Shown: positions 28,001-35,889 of the stretch, in pieces
Layout of the letters: every line of letters starts with the position of its first letter
Position numbering within the stretch: position 1 is the first letter of the stretch
NCBI GenBank assembly: GCA_027854065.1
Contig: JAQGEF010000007.1
Coordinates: forward strand, 144,911 to 208,910
From: Polluticaenibacter yanchengensis
Lineage (GTDB): Bacteria > Bacteroidota > Bacteroidia > Chitinophagales > Chitinophagaceae
Direction: 5' to 3'
DNA length: 64,000 bases
The notes under the pieces: generated by a model
What the model saw: the letters and a program-made list of their open reading frames with translations, nothing else
Databases searched by the model: none
Told to the model about the DNA's origin: nothing
Program-made: the position numbers and the translations under genes

Positions 28001-28819
28001 AATACCGCATTTCTTGGCAGCAATTTCAATAACTGGAAAGCGGCTAACCCTATAGATGCCAATAGTACCTTTAGTCAAAGTACACCGAATGACACGATGT
28101 TTATTAGTAAAGATGCTTATAATAAAGAGGCCTACTTCGTAAACATTACAAATCATTTTGCGAATTCATCACTTAAAATAAGATTTCCTGCAAAAGATAA
28201 TAAAGCGGCTGTATTAAGGGATGTTCAGAATATGGATGGCTTGCCGATTATTGTGAAAATAGAAAATGATTCTATTAATATTCCTCTTACTTTATCAAAC
28301 GTAGAGTTGCCTGCAGGTAACACATCGTCTATTCCTCGTCATACGAAAGCGATTCATACGTTCCAGGTAAGTTATCAATATTTTGTTTCTGAATGTAATA
28401 CCACTAATACTACGGTCAATTCACCATTGAATGGTACCGTGTACCAATGGCAAATATGGGATGGTAAAAGGTTTGTAGATTTAACTGACGGCCCGAACTA
28501 TGCTAATGCCAAATCGAAATCTCTGACATTAAACAATATATTATCTCCTGTAACAATTGTAAAGTGCATGGTTGATAATGTTTTTTCGGACCCGGTTTAT
28601 GTTCAGATTGGCAATTACTGGACGGGGGCTTCTAATAGTAAATGGCATAACCCGTTAAACTGGAGTTGTACGCAGGTACCTGACAAAAACACGAATGTTG
28701 TTTTAAATGAAGGCGATATGGTGGAAATTGATGGCCGGGCAGACTGTAAAACATTAACTTTAAATGAAGGTGCTACAGTGTCTATTAAAAATAACCAGGT
28801 ACTCACCATTCATAATTAG
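25049..28819 (+). CDS. Large secreted protein with two parallel beta-helix domains
   Basis: A secreted protein of about 1256 residues from the ATG at 25049 (a GTG three codons upstream is less likely). After a signal peptide, two related beta-helix domains occur. The first starts FYVSTNGSAASSGSKDNPWS, the second near residue 627 starts FYVSDNATQGSNGSLANPLL. Each continues with a GDTxxILxGxY motif, an insertion-rich beta-helix and a similar closing segment (NKYDNKIYYINLINY and DAYNKEAYFVNITNH). A fibronectin III-like segment (residues about 545-625) joins them. The end holds an Ig-like segment and a beta-solenoid start (YWTGASNSKWHNPLNW). No sorting domain or catalytic motif was identified. 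A role in polysaccharide binding or cleavage is inference. Confidence 0.87.
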   Translation: MKNKIYLICVFIAFFFNAPIFSQRSFYVSTNGSAASSGSKDNPWSLDFALQNAQKEGKISGGDTINILGGSYYGLFESVLGFATGAPVIVKNYQNDKVVLQNPESIASGNILTIKGINCWYMGFEITSNPSSRIDAGTSEINGINLFGKNVKLINLSVHDVNGTGIGSWLANNSVIYGCFIYNNGRENASNPSGPGIYLQNDNINEPTTIEQNYIFNNFGSNIQAKAVNLANGKVSGVHITRNTLFNASGYVSKNAVKSYNLYVGSEVYDYNPATDIFINNNIFYNGSEAEASYYVQSLELKPGFYKSKNIVLGLGQKDSSVFFDRNIVMGSSYVGELSLRTVIPVLQVTNNQFYGKTKDESSKLIGIDISITDGQSKKDILGNNWNNNAYFSIFKKPFVYLQNGTHHTAYNLTEFSKVFEVDGNSTYSNVLPKDTVIVRGNKYDNKIYYINLINYSKKLTATVNLAAYNLNNKYYKLYDIQNLDGNPVSQGKILSNNLSITLNNNIAIPLKGSSLNPIHTNELNTYLLQIVEEPVENLNAPYNLTVFKNSEKTAILEWTNLNEHLQLNTSIQVKNNDTWQSIGETRSNRFNLAGLDNYFGKYIRVVSKVNNIDLSSNAVYVNAIFYVSDNATQGSNGSLANPLLLSEALSNLNNKINAGDTVRILAGTYLAPFETQTLFGTYEKPIVFTNYNDGKVVIDGKLSNSQNNVFTIGKFTANTEFNNLTVTNSSDTRIFNSSAEASRVANSGIYIQGESVKLNNMIVKNIIGNGIYVEHNAKDLQLNNCFIYYNGYTVSNAPNGNGIAFNNSNIEYSSSIRNSYIFSNFRHNVYIYGQTNRSNLNNLFVLNNTIFNSGNVLANNITRRQNLYMAGANNNFPLSNVYVNNNLIVRDTTDGAGGEKPHNLRQNISIGTNGVSDSLIDFNNNYIIGGSIYGALSLAGQLNTFNHSNNIYYAYNDLNNSIFDGNYSHNNGVFDNNSYYTTHNTAFLGSNFNNWKAANPIDANSTFSQSTPNDTMFISKDAYNKEAYFVNITNHFANSSLKIRFPAKDNKAAVLRDVQNMDGLPIIVKIENDSINIPLTLSNVELPAGNTSSIPRHTKAIHTFQVSYQYFVSECNTTNTTVNSPLNGTVYQWQIWDGKRFVDLTDGPNYANAKSKSLTLNNILSPVTIVKCMVDNVFSDPVYVQIGNYWTGASNSKWHNPLNWSCTQVPDKNTNVVLNEGDMVEIDGRADCKTLTLNEGATVSIKNNQVLTIHN

Positions 28820-28847
28820 AATAAATACTTATGGAGTCAATTCCAAT

Positions 28848-28885
28848 AAAAATGAGCCGGTAAATTAAATTGCCGGCTCATTTTT
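28848..28885 (+). terminator. Terminator after the beta-helix gene
   Basis: AATGAGCCGG and CCGGCTCATT form a stem with A-run before and T-run after, 28 bp past the stop codon. Convergent use by the ketosynthase gene is possible. Confidence 0.8.
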
Positions 28886-28971
28886 ATTATGGTTCATAGT
28901 AGCACTGAAGTTGCAGTGAGTGACACAACGCTGTTTAATAGTAGTACTAAAGTTTGCTCCATAATAAAAAA

Positions 28972-30195
28972 CTATTGAAACTTTTTGATGACTACCGCAG
29001 AATTAGTGCCTCCAAAACCAAAGGAATTGGACAGAAATGTATTGATCTCAGCTTCTTTGGTCTGAGCTATTAAATTCAATTTTGCAGCATCTTCATCTGG
29101 ATTTTCCAGGTTAATGTTTGGAGCGATGAAACTGTTTTGCATCATTAAAATGGAATAGACAATTTCGCTGGCACCGGCCATCCAGCATTCGTGACCTGTC
29201 ATAGACTTGGTGGAGCTTACCGGTGTATTGCAGGCACCGAAAACCTCGTAAATGGCTTTGGCTTCGTTACTATCCCCCAGCGGCGTTGATGTTGCATGCG
29301 CATTGATGTAATCAATATCCGCAGCAGATAATCCTGCACTTTCCAACGCACGTTTCATGGCAGTAGAAGGCCCGTCCACGTTGGGCGTTGAAATATGTCC
29401 GCCGTTTGAAGAGAAACCATATCCCACGACTTCGGCAATAATATTGGCACCTCGTTCAACGGCTGATTCGTAGCTTTCTAAAATGAGCGTAGCAGCACCG
29501 CCACTTGGAACGAGACCGTTACGGGAAGCATCGAATGGACGGGAGGCTTTTTCCGGGGTGGCTTCGTCATTGGAGAATACCCCTAAGCCGTCAAAACTCC
29601 CCATTGCGTATTTATTAATTTCCTGTGTACCGCCACAGATGATCATTTTTTGTAACCCGCTTTTTATGAAATGATATCCCAGTCCCACTGAATGTGAACC
29701 ACTGGCGCAGGCAGCACTTATTGTAAAATTGATACCTCGTAACCTGAAAACCGTGGATAAATTCATGGTTACAGTGGAATTCATTGACTTAAAAATGGCT
29801 CCGGAACCGATTAAAGTGGTGTCTTTTTTTTCCCGGGCAATATCTACCGATTCAATAATAGCCTGGGATACGCTGTCATTGCCATATAAAATACCTACTT
29901 CATTGGTATCAAAATACTCATCCGGGATACCGGCCTGTTTTAATGCCTGGATCGTAGCCATATAGGCATACTCGGTCTCCTCTCCTATGCTGATGCGCTG
30001 CCTTCTGTTTAAGTAAGGCTTCAGATCCGGTTTAGGTACGGTACCGGTTAAGGCGGACCTAAAACCAAATTGCTTTCTTTCAGCATCGAAAATAATACCT
30101 GATCTGCCGTTATACAACGACTCTTTCACTTCCTCTAAAGAAGTACCAATACAGGAATAAATTCCCATTCCTGTTATTACTACTCTGCTTTCCAT
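28972..30195 (-). CDS. Beta-ketoacyl-ACP synthase (FabF-like), pigment locus
   Basis: A 407-residue ketosynthase of the FabF/type II polyketide kind. It condenses an acyl group with a malonyl-ACP unit. The active-site Cys is at about residue 163 (SAACASGSHS), and the two His are at about 299 (NAHATSTPLGD) and 335 (KSMTGHECWMAG). The last is followed by ECWMA rather than the more usual LGAA of FabF, which suggests a specialised enzyme. It is the last gene of a tight operon: 4 bp after the FabG gene, with the WG-repeat and tyrosine ammonia-lyase genes upstream. This context points to aryl-polyene or flexirubin chain elongation rather than housekeeping lipid synthesis. Confidence 0.9.
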   Translation of the reverse strand: MESRVVITGMGIYSCIGTSLEEVKESLYNGRSGIIFDAERKQFGFRSALTGTVPKPDLKPYLNRRQRISIGEETEYAYMATIQALKQAGIPDEYFDTNEVGILYGNDSVSQAIIESVDIAREKKDTTLIGSGAIFKSMNSTVTMNLSTVFRLRGINFTISAACASGSHSVGLGYHFIKSGLQKMIICGGTQEINKYAMGSFDGLGVFSNDEATPEKASRPFDASRNGLVPSGGAATLILESYESAVERGANIIAEVVGYGFSSNGGHISTPNVDGPSTAMKRALESAGLSAADIDYINAHATSTPLGDSNEAKAIYEVFGACNTPVSSTKSMTGHECWMAGASEIVYSILMMQNSFIAPNINLENPDEDAAKLNLIAQTKEAEINTFLSNSFGFGGTNSAVVIKKFQ

Positions 30196-30199
30196 ATAT

Positions 30200-30931
30200 T
30201 TAAGAATATACTCCTCCGTTTATATTTATGACTTCACCTGTAATATAACCTGCTTTCCCGGAAACTAAAAAACTAACCAGGTCTGCTACTTCCTCGGCCT
30301 CTCCGAAACGATTGGCCGGTACAAATTTAATCAATTCTTCTTCGTTTAATTTGCCGGTCATATCTGTTCTGATAAAGCCGGGTGCTACAGCATTTACAGT
30401 GATATTTCGTTTAGCCACTTCCTGTGCCAGGGCTTTGGTAGCGCCTACTAATGCGCCTTTCGCTGCCGAATAATTGGTTTGTCCCGGTGTTCCTTTTACA
30501 CCTGATACTGATACCATATTAATGATTCTTCCATACCTGTTTTTCAACATTTTCTGGATAAAGAAATTGGTGACGTTGAAAAAGCCATCTAAACTGATAT
30601 TTATTACATCATTCCAATCTTTTTTTGGCATCCACATGAATAATCCGTCACGGGTGATACCTGCATTATTCACAATCACTTCTACAATTGCTTCTTTGTT
30701 ATTGCTTTGCCATTCGGTTAACACACGAATGACTTCATTATCATCGGATACATCAAATTTTATGATTTCTCCGCTTCCACCTGCTTTTTTTACTTCTTCT
30801 AATGTTTCTAAGGCCGCAGCTTCGTTAGACTGGTAATTGATCAGAATTTTATAATTGCTGTCCTGTGCCAATTTTATACAGATGGCCCTACCAATGCCTC
30901 GTGAACCGCCGGTTACAATTGCATACTTCAT
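30200..30931 (-). CDS. 3-oxoacyl-ACP reductase (FabG-like), pigment locus
   Basis: A 243-residue short-chain dehydrogenase. The NADPH-binding GGSRGIGRAI is near the start, NNAG is at about residue 90, and the catalytic Ser, Tyr and Lys appear in VSVSGVKGTPGQTNYSAAKG. The C-terminal AGYITGEVININGG is typical of FabG. It reduces the beta-keto group formed by the adjacent ketosynthase. Position in the operon (13 bp after the WG-repeat gene, 4 bp before the ketosynthase) makes it a dedicated pathway enzyme. A separate housekeeping fabG probably exists elsewhere. Confidence 0.92.
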   Translation of the reverse strand: MKYAIVTGGSRGIGRAICIKLAQDSNYKILINYQSNEAAALETLEEVKKAGGSGEIIKFDVSDDNEVIRVLTEWQSNNKEAIVEVIVNNAGITRDGLFMWMPKKDWNDVINISLDGFFNVTNFFIQKMLKNRYGRIINMVSVSGVKGTPGQTNYSAAKGALVGATKALAQEVAKRNITVNAVAPGFIRTDMTGKLNEEELIKFVPANRFGEAEEVADLVSFLVSGKAGYITGEVININGGVYS

Positions 30932-30944
30932 TAAACCTAAAATA

Positions 30945-32057
30945 TTATTTGCTGAATAATTCTACATTATCATACCATTTACCAAGAACGGTACCATCTG
31001 GTTTTAAAAATCCCCATTTTTTATCGGATTTAACCCGGGCAACACCATCTATAAATCCTTTTGTTCCTGAGCCAAACATTCCAAAACCGAATACTGTTAT
31101 CTGGTATTTGTCTTCAATAACAAGTTTGCCTGTCTTATCTATAAAACCCCAATCTTTTTTCAATTTTACCGGGGCTAAACCTTCTTTACTGAATACTTCC
31201 GCATCAGAAAACTGGTAATCGATCGTTACATCGCCTTTCGCATTTACATAGCCCCATTTGCTACCATTATACACGGGCGCTAATCCGTTTTCGAACGCAC
31301 GTGCTTTATCAAACTTTGGTTCTATTACCCATGTTCCTTTTGTATCTACAAAACCAATCTTTCCACCTTTCTTGGCATATGCCAGGCCATTATCAGAAAA
31401 ATCCCAGATTTTTTCGGCTCCTTCAATTTGTTTGAATTGATTATTGATGACTAACCCAAATAAACCGTTCTTCCTGGCATGTGTTACATTTTTATATAAT
31501 TCCCCGATCTCTTCGTATTCCAGTGGAATAATTACTTTACCCTGCTTGTTGATAATGCCCCAACTGGTACCGTTTTTCACTCTTGCATAATCACCAACAA
31601 ATTCGCGGATAATATCGTAAGTGGGCGCTACAATTGTTTTGCCGGTATTATCAATAAATCCGACCTTCTTATCTTTTGTAATAAACGCAATACCATCTAC
31701 AAAATCGTACAGTTTATCGGTTGAGGCAAAAATTTTGGTTTCATTTTTTTTATTAATATATACCCAGGTCTTTTCTTTTAACACTAAAGCAATACCACTA
31801 TTAAAGCCTTTCACTTTTTCATACTGCGCATTAATTATCCAATTGCCTTTATCATCAATGAATCCCCATTTGCCATTGTCAAATGCAGGCGCCAATCCGT
31901 CTGAGAAATCTCCTAACTTATTAAACTTTGCAGGTACGACTTCCACTCCCGATTTATTCATTAAACCAAAAGCTTTATTATCACCAACAACCGCTAACTC
32001 CTGGGCATTTACTACCTGGGATACGAACAATAAAAATGAGAAAAATATGTTTTTCAT
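30945..32057 (-). CDS. WG-repeat protein, exported, inside the pigment operon
   Basis: A 370-residue protein with a signal peptide ending VVNAQ. It is built almost entirely of WG repeats, about 35-45 residues each, of the form WGFIDxxGxxVI. I count seven clear copies (for example KWGFIDDKGNWI, KVGFIDNTGKTI, SWGIINKQGKVI, DWGFIDKTGKLV) plus two or three degenerate ones, which should form a beta-propeller-like array. WG repeats are thought to bind other proteins. It has no known role in pigment synthesis, yet it sits between the ammonia-lyase (6 bp away) and FabG (13 bp away), so it is co-transcribed. It may be an envelope partner, but this is inference. Confidence 0.88.
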   Translation of the reverse strand: MKNIFFSFLLFVSQVVNAQELAVVGDNKAFGLMNKSGVEVVPAKFNKLGDFSDGLAPAFDNGKWGFIDDKGNWIINAQYEKVKGFNSGIALVLKEKTWVYINKKNETKIFASTDKLYDFVDGIAFITKDKKVGFIDNTGKTIVAPTYDIIREFVGDYARVKNGTSWGIINKQGKVIIPLEYEEIGELYKNVTHARKNGLFGLVINNQFKQIEGAEKIWDFSDNGLAYAKKGGKIGFVDTKGTWVIEPKFDKARAFENGLAPVYNGSKWGYVNAKGDVTIDYQFSDAEVFSKEGLAPVKLKKDWGFIDKTGKLVIEDKYQITVFGFGMFGSGTKGFIDGVARVKSDKKWGFLKPDGTVLGKWYDNVELFSK

Positions 32058-32063
32058 AATTGT

Positions 32064-33581
32064 TTATTTTGAGAGATAACTTTTTACATTCTGAATTAGC
32101 GGATACATTACCATATCCTCCTTAAATGCCGGCACAAAAGTCCTGACTTCATCATAGATCTTCCGGGTCTTACCGGATACTTTTTCTTTACATCCCAGGG
32201 CTTCAATTGCCTGTACAACTGTTATTAGCTGCACACTCAATACCTGGAAGGCATTTTCAATCACTTTATCAGCAATCAACGCACTATTGGTCCCCATGCT
32301 TACAATATCCTGGTTGTCGTTATTATTTGGAATACTGTGCACATACATCGGGTTAGATAATGTCTGGCTCTCTGCTGTGGTAGAAGTGGCTGTAAACTGC
32401 GCTCCCTGCATACCAAAATTAAATCCTAATTCACCAAGATTTACAAATGGCGGTAACATTTCATTTATTTTAGCATTGAGCAAGTAATTCAGCTGGCGTT
32501 CGGCTAACATGGTCAGCTTTGTAATAACAATCTTAAGTTTATCCATTTCTAAAGACACATAATCACCATGAAAATTACCTCCGTGAAAAACATGTTGTGA
32601 ATCAACGTCGATAATAGGATTGTCATTTGCAGAGTTCAACTCTTTTTCAAGTACTGATTCTACTGAGATCACTGTCTCCAGGATAGCGCCTGTAATTTGC
32701 GGCACACAACGGATAGAATAATACTCCTGCACTTTATCCTTAAACACTTTTTCAGAATTTTCTCCGCTATACAAATGCTCATCTCTTTTCCTGATCAATT
32801 GACTATCTGCCAGGTGCGTGCGCATACGCTTCGCTACTTCCGATTGTCCATTATGTAATTTTACTGCATTTAACTCTTCTGAAATATGATCGTCGTAAGC
32901 TGCCACCATTTCCGTGATCATACAGGATATTGCCAAACTCCAGTCTATCAGTTTTTTTGCATTTACCACGTTTACCAATCCAATTCCTGTCATTACAGAA
33001 GTACCATTTATAATGGATAACCCTTCTCTAATCTCAATATTGACTGGTTTTAGCTCTTCAATCTCAAAAACTTCTGCAGTAGGTCTCCTTTCTCCTTTAT
33101 AAAATACTTCTCCCTCTCCTATCAATACCAATGCCAAGTGCGCTAATTGTACCAAATCGCCACTTGCACCTACCCCACCATGAGAAAATATTAAGGGGGT
33201 GATATCCCTGTTTATTAGCTCTTGCATTAAAGCGACTACTGAGGGATGAATACCAGAATAACCTAAAGAAACAGAGTTTAACCTGGCCAGGATAGCCGCT
33301 TTCACCTGGATAGCCGAAAGTGGCTCACCGATACCCGAAGCATGGCTTCTTATCAGGTTATACTGCAACTGGATTCTTTTATCATCATCAATCCGGTATT
33401 GGGCCATCGGCCCGAACCCCGTGTTAACCCCATATATTATTTTGTTCGATGAAAACGACTTTAAAAACTCAAAACTATCTTCTATCTTCTTACTGACTTT
33501 CTCATTGAGACCCACCTTATTTCCATGAAATACAATCGCCTCGAAATCGGCAATATTCAAATACCCTTCTATAACTTTCAT
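32064..33581 (-). CDS. Tyrosine ammonia-lyase, flexirubin type
   Basis: A 505-residue aromatic amino acid lyase that deaminates tyrosine to p-coumarate through an MIO cofactor. The MIO triad Ala139-Ser140-Gly141 lies in GGVGASGDLVQL. The catalytic Tyr50 is in YGVNTGFGPMA, and the selectivity segment is NLIRSHASGIGEPL (Ser79-His80). From memory the sequence closely resembles the Flavobacterium johnsoniae tyrosine ammonia-lyase of the flexirubin locus, including YVHSIPNNNDNQDIVSMG. Some relatives prefer histidine, so substrate should be regarded as likely rather than certain. It is the first gene of the four-gene operon and faces the FAD monooxygenase gene. Confidence 0.9.
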   Translation of the reverse strand: MKVIEGYLNIADFEAIVFHGNKVGLNEKVSKKIEDSFEFLKSFSSNKIIYGVNTGFGPMAQYRIDDDKRIQLQYNLIRSHASGIGEPLSAIQVKAAILARLNSVSLGYSGIHPSVVALMQELINRDITPLIFSHGGVGASGDLVQLAHLALVLIGEGEVFYKGERRPTAEVFEIEELKPVNIEIREGLSIINGTSVMTGIGLVNVVNAKKLIDWSLAISCMITEMVAAYDDHISEELNAVKLHNGQSEVAKRMRTHLADSQLIRKRDEHLYSGENSEKVFKDKVQEYYSIRCVPQITGAILETVISVESVLEKELNSANDNPIIDVDSQHVFHGGNFHGDYVSLEMDKLKIVITKLTMLAERQLNYLLNAKINEMLPPFVNLGELGFNFGMQGAQFTATSTTAESQTLSNPMYVHSIPNNNDNQDIVSMGTNSALIADKVIENAFQVLSVQLITVVQAIEALGCKEKVSGKTRKIYDEVRTFVPAFKEDMVMYPLIQNVKSYLSK

Positions 33582-33650
33582 TTAAAACAACAAATAATAT
33601 TTCTTATAAATTAAAGATAGTTTACACTGAACAGAATTAGTAAATATAAC

Positions 33651-33658
33651 TACTTTTG
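33651..33658 (+). promoter_or_regulatory. Probable -7 element of the FAD monooxygenase gene
   Basis: TACTTTTG matches TAnnTTTG, 29 bp before the ATG at 33688. The divergent ammonia-lyase operon shares this 106-bp region. Confidence 0.45.
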
Positions 33659-33687
33659 GATGCAAAAGTAAATTATTATTATATTAT

Positions 33688-34926
33688 ATGGATGAGTTTG
33701 TAGATGTACTTGTAATTGGCGCCGGACCTTCAGGCTGTGTATCTTCAAGTTACCTTTATAACAAAGGAGTAAAAGTAAAAGTAGTAGAAAAAACGACCTT
33801 TCCCCGTGTTGTAGTAGGCGAAAGCCTGATACCGAGAGTAATGGACCATTTTAGTGAAGCCGGTTTATTTGAAACACTAAATTCCAAAAATTACGAAATA
33901 AAACGCGGCGCCAGGTTTATCCGTGGAAAAGAAATCTGCATTTTTGATTTCAGTGATAAATTTACAGATGGCTGGAACTGGACATGGCAAATTCCAAGAG
34001 CTGACTTTGATAATACAATGGCACAGGAAGTTATTAAAAAAGGCATTGATTTAGAATTCCGGGCCGAAGTAACGGCTGTAGAATTTGAAGGCAAAAACTC
34101 TATTACCACCGTTAAAGACAAAGATGGCAACACCAAAAAAATACATGCTAAATTCATTATAGATTCCAGTGGTTACGGCAGGGTACTTCCTAGATTATTA
34201 GACCTTGACTATCCATCCGGCCTGGACCCGCATTCATCTATATTCACACATATAAAAGATATCAATCGTCCGGAAGGCGAAGAAGGAACTCTTATTTCAT
34301 TTGATATTCTGGAAACAGAAGTCTGGCTATGGGTTATTCCTTTTTCAAATGGCAATACAAGCGTAGGCATTGTTGGCCCTACCTCCTTTATCAATGCGCT
34401 TTCAGATGTTTCCACTGCAGAAGCACTTAAAAAAGCCATTACACTGTCCGATTTTTATATCAAGCGTTTTGGAGGTTTAGACTTTTTGTTTGAGCCTATT
34501 AAACTGGAGAATTATTCCAGGGCTGTTAAAAAAATGTATGGAGATGGCTTTGCATTAACCGGCAATAGCTCCGAGTTTTTAGACCCCGTATTTTCATCCG
34601 GTGTTTGCTTCGCCACTGAATCCGGCATGCTGGCTGCCAAATTAGCTGAAAGGGAAATAAAGGGTGAAGAAATCAACTGGGAATCTGAATTCAGCGATTA
34701 TATGAAATATGGCGTAGATGTTTTTAAAACTTATGTCAAAGAATGGTACACTGGCAATTTACAAACCTTGTTTTATCACCAGCCGGAAGACCCGGATGTA
34801 AAAAGAAAAATATGCTCTGTTCTGGCCGGTTACGTATGGGATAAAGAAAATCCATTCGTTAGAAAACATAACAATATTGTAAAAAACATGGCCCATATAA
34901 TCAATAGTGCCAAAACTGTTCAGTAA
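33688..34926 (+). CDS. Halogenase-like FAD-dependent monooxygenase
   Basis: A 412-residue flavoprotein of the tryptophan-halogenase/geranylgeranyl-reductase-like group. It has an N-terminal FAD motif VIGAGPSGCVSS (residues 9-20) and VGESLIPRVMDHF. WTWQIPR (98-104) and WLWVIP (about 214-219) both fit the WxWxIP pattern seen in flavin-dependent halogenases. Genes of this kind accompany ammonia-lyases in flexirubin loci, where they modify the aryl ring. I could not confirm the halogenase Lys, so hydroxylation is at least as likely as halogenation. It is divergent from the ammonia-lyase operon and ends 13 bp before a structured repeat. Confidence 0.88.
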   Translation: MDEFVDVLVIGAGPSGCVSSSYLYNKGVKVKVVEKTTFPRVVVGESLIPRVMDHFSEAGLFETLNSKNYEIKRGARFIRGKEICIFDFSDKFTDGWNWTWQIPRADFDNTMAQEVIKKGIDLEFRAEVTAVEFEGKNSITTVKDKDGNTKKIHAKFIIDSSGYGRVLPRLLDLDYPSGLDPHSSIFTHIKDINRPEGEEGTLISFDILETEVWLWVIPFSNGNTSVGIVGPTSFINALSDVSTAEALKKAITLSDFYIKRFGGLDFLFEPIKLENYSRAVKKMYGDGFALTGNSSEFLDPVFSSGVCFATESGMLAAKLAEREIKGEEINWESEFSDYMKYGVDVFKTYVKEWYTGNLQTLFYHQPEDPDVKRKICSVLAGYVWDKENPFVRKHNNIVKNMAHIINSAKTVQ

Positions 34927-34939
34927 ATTTTTATATCAT

Positions 34940-35057
34940 GGGGCAATCCTCTATATGATCATTATTGAACATTTGTTCCGGCTTTTGGCAGTAGTGCGCC
35001 CGCTACCCTGCAATGCCTGCGCACAAGGCGCAGCTACTGCTGCCAATCCGGCTGCCC
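34940..35057 (-). repeat. Structured interspersed repeat, copy 6
   Basis: On the minus strand it starts GGGCAGCCGGATTGGCAGCA and ends GGATTGCCCC. GGGCA pairs with TGCCC. CCGGATTGGCAG faces CTGCCAAAAGCCGG, and the next CAGTAG pairs with CTACTG. A hairpin CTGCGC...GCGCAG sits inside, and GAACAAATGTTC forms a small stem in the 3' part. It joins features of the two sequence subgroups. Convergent context. Confidence 0.83.
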
Positions 35058-35086
35058 TTGGGCTTTAACAACCTCATTCACCCCAT

Positions 35087-35126
35087 AAAAAAGGCGGTAA
35101 ACTTTTAAAAGTTTACCGCCTTTTTT
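35087..35126. terminator. Strong bidirectional terminator
   Basis: A perfect 20-bp inverted repeat, with a GGCGGTAAAC core and A/T runs at both ends, close to the stop codon of the gene at 35144. Plus-strand transcripts from the monooxygenase gene cross the structured repeat before reaching it. Confidence 0.85.
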
Positions 35127-35143
35127 ATGAAAAATATTTGATC

Positions 35144-35752
35144 TTACTTAAGTGCCTTTTTCAATAATTTGCCAAAAGATTTTGCTGTTTTAGCGAAACC
35201 TTCTCCAATTCTTGATTCATTGCTAAAATTATTTCCCCACTGATCTCCGGGAGCATTTTCAGCTCTTACAGAATACAATACTTTATTCTTGTTAGCCGTT
35301 TCAACTATTTTTAATACTGTAGTTACTTTAGCTTCCTGCTTTTTTATCATCACATCATATCCTGGATAAATCCACACGACATCAACTATCAAAGTATATT
35401 TCGCTTTAGCAGCATTTTCTTTAAAGCTGATGCCTAAATCCTGTGTAGCTGTTTTAACCAGTAATTCTTCAAATTTCAATTGCCAGATGGTCGTCTTAGC
35501 GGCTTCCCATTTTCTGACCCAAATATCACCTTCGCCAGTTCTTTTAGCTTCTAAATCCGCCTTTCTGTTTTTAATATACTCAGCCTCTGGTATTTCATCT
35601 TTAAGAAGGGTAAGCTTCGAGTAATTATACTCAATATTCACCTCTTTGGCACCAGACAATACAGATAAATCGCCTGTTTCATCTTTAAACTTTTGGGCTA
35701 TAGCCATTGTCGAAACAGCAATAAAAAACAATGACATCAAAATTTTTCTCAT
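35144..35752 (-). CDS. Exported protein of unknown function
   Basis: A 202-residue protein from the ATG at 35752, where the signal peptide begins (RKILMSLFFIAVSTMAIAQ). The upstream part of the frame (14 codons) lacks signal-peptide character. The mature protein is hydrophilic, with mixed alpha/beta character, and ends in a basic segment (FAKTAKSFGKLLKKALK). The pattern YTLIVDVVWIYPGYDVMI suggests a central beta-sheet, and no catalytic motif is seen. It resembles uncharacterised periplasmic proteins of Bacteroidota. It is flanked by hairpins on both sides, so it is probably monocistronic. Confidence 0.8.
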   Translation of the reverse strand: MRKILMSLFFIAVSTMAIAQKFKDETGDLSVLSGAKEVNIEYNYSKLTLLKDEIPEAEYIKNRKADLEAKRTGEGDIWVRKWEAAKTTIWQLKFEELLVKTATQDLGISFKENAAKAKYTLIVDVVWIYPGYDVMIKKQEAKVTTVLKIVETANKNKVLYSVRAENAPGDQWGNNFSNESRIGEGFAKTAKSFGKLLKKALK

Positions 35753-35834
35753 AAATATTTTTTTAGATTTCAAATATATAGAATAATCAATCATATATTT
35801 TCAAAAAAATAATTTTCCAAATCTCTGTGACAAT

Positions 35835-35868
35835 AAGAAAGTGCACTCTGGAATGAGTGCACTTTCTT
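35835..35868 (-). terminator. Terminator of the DUF5689 gene
   Basis: AAGAAAGTGCACTC and GAGTGCACTTTCTT form a perfect 14-bp stem with a 6-base loop, 21 bp after the stop codon on the minus strand. Confidence 0.75.
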
Positions 35869-35889
35869 ATTTCTTAATAATGATTTTTA

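Noticed and set aside
31621-32079. 152-codon ORF on the plus strand
   Set aside because: Antisense to the WG-repeat gene; the apparent length reflects codon bias of the repeats.
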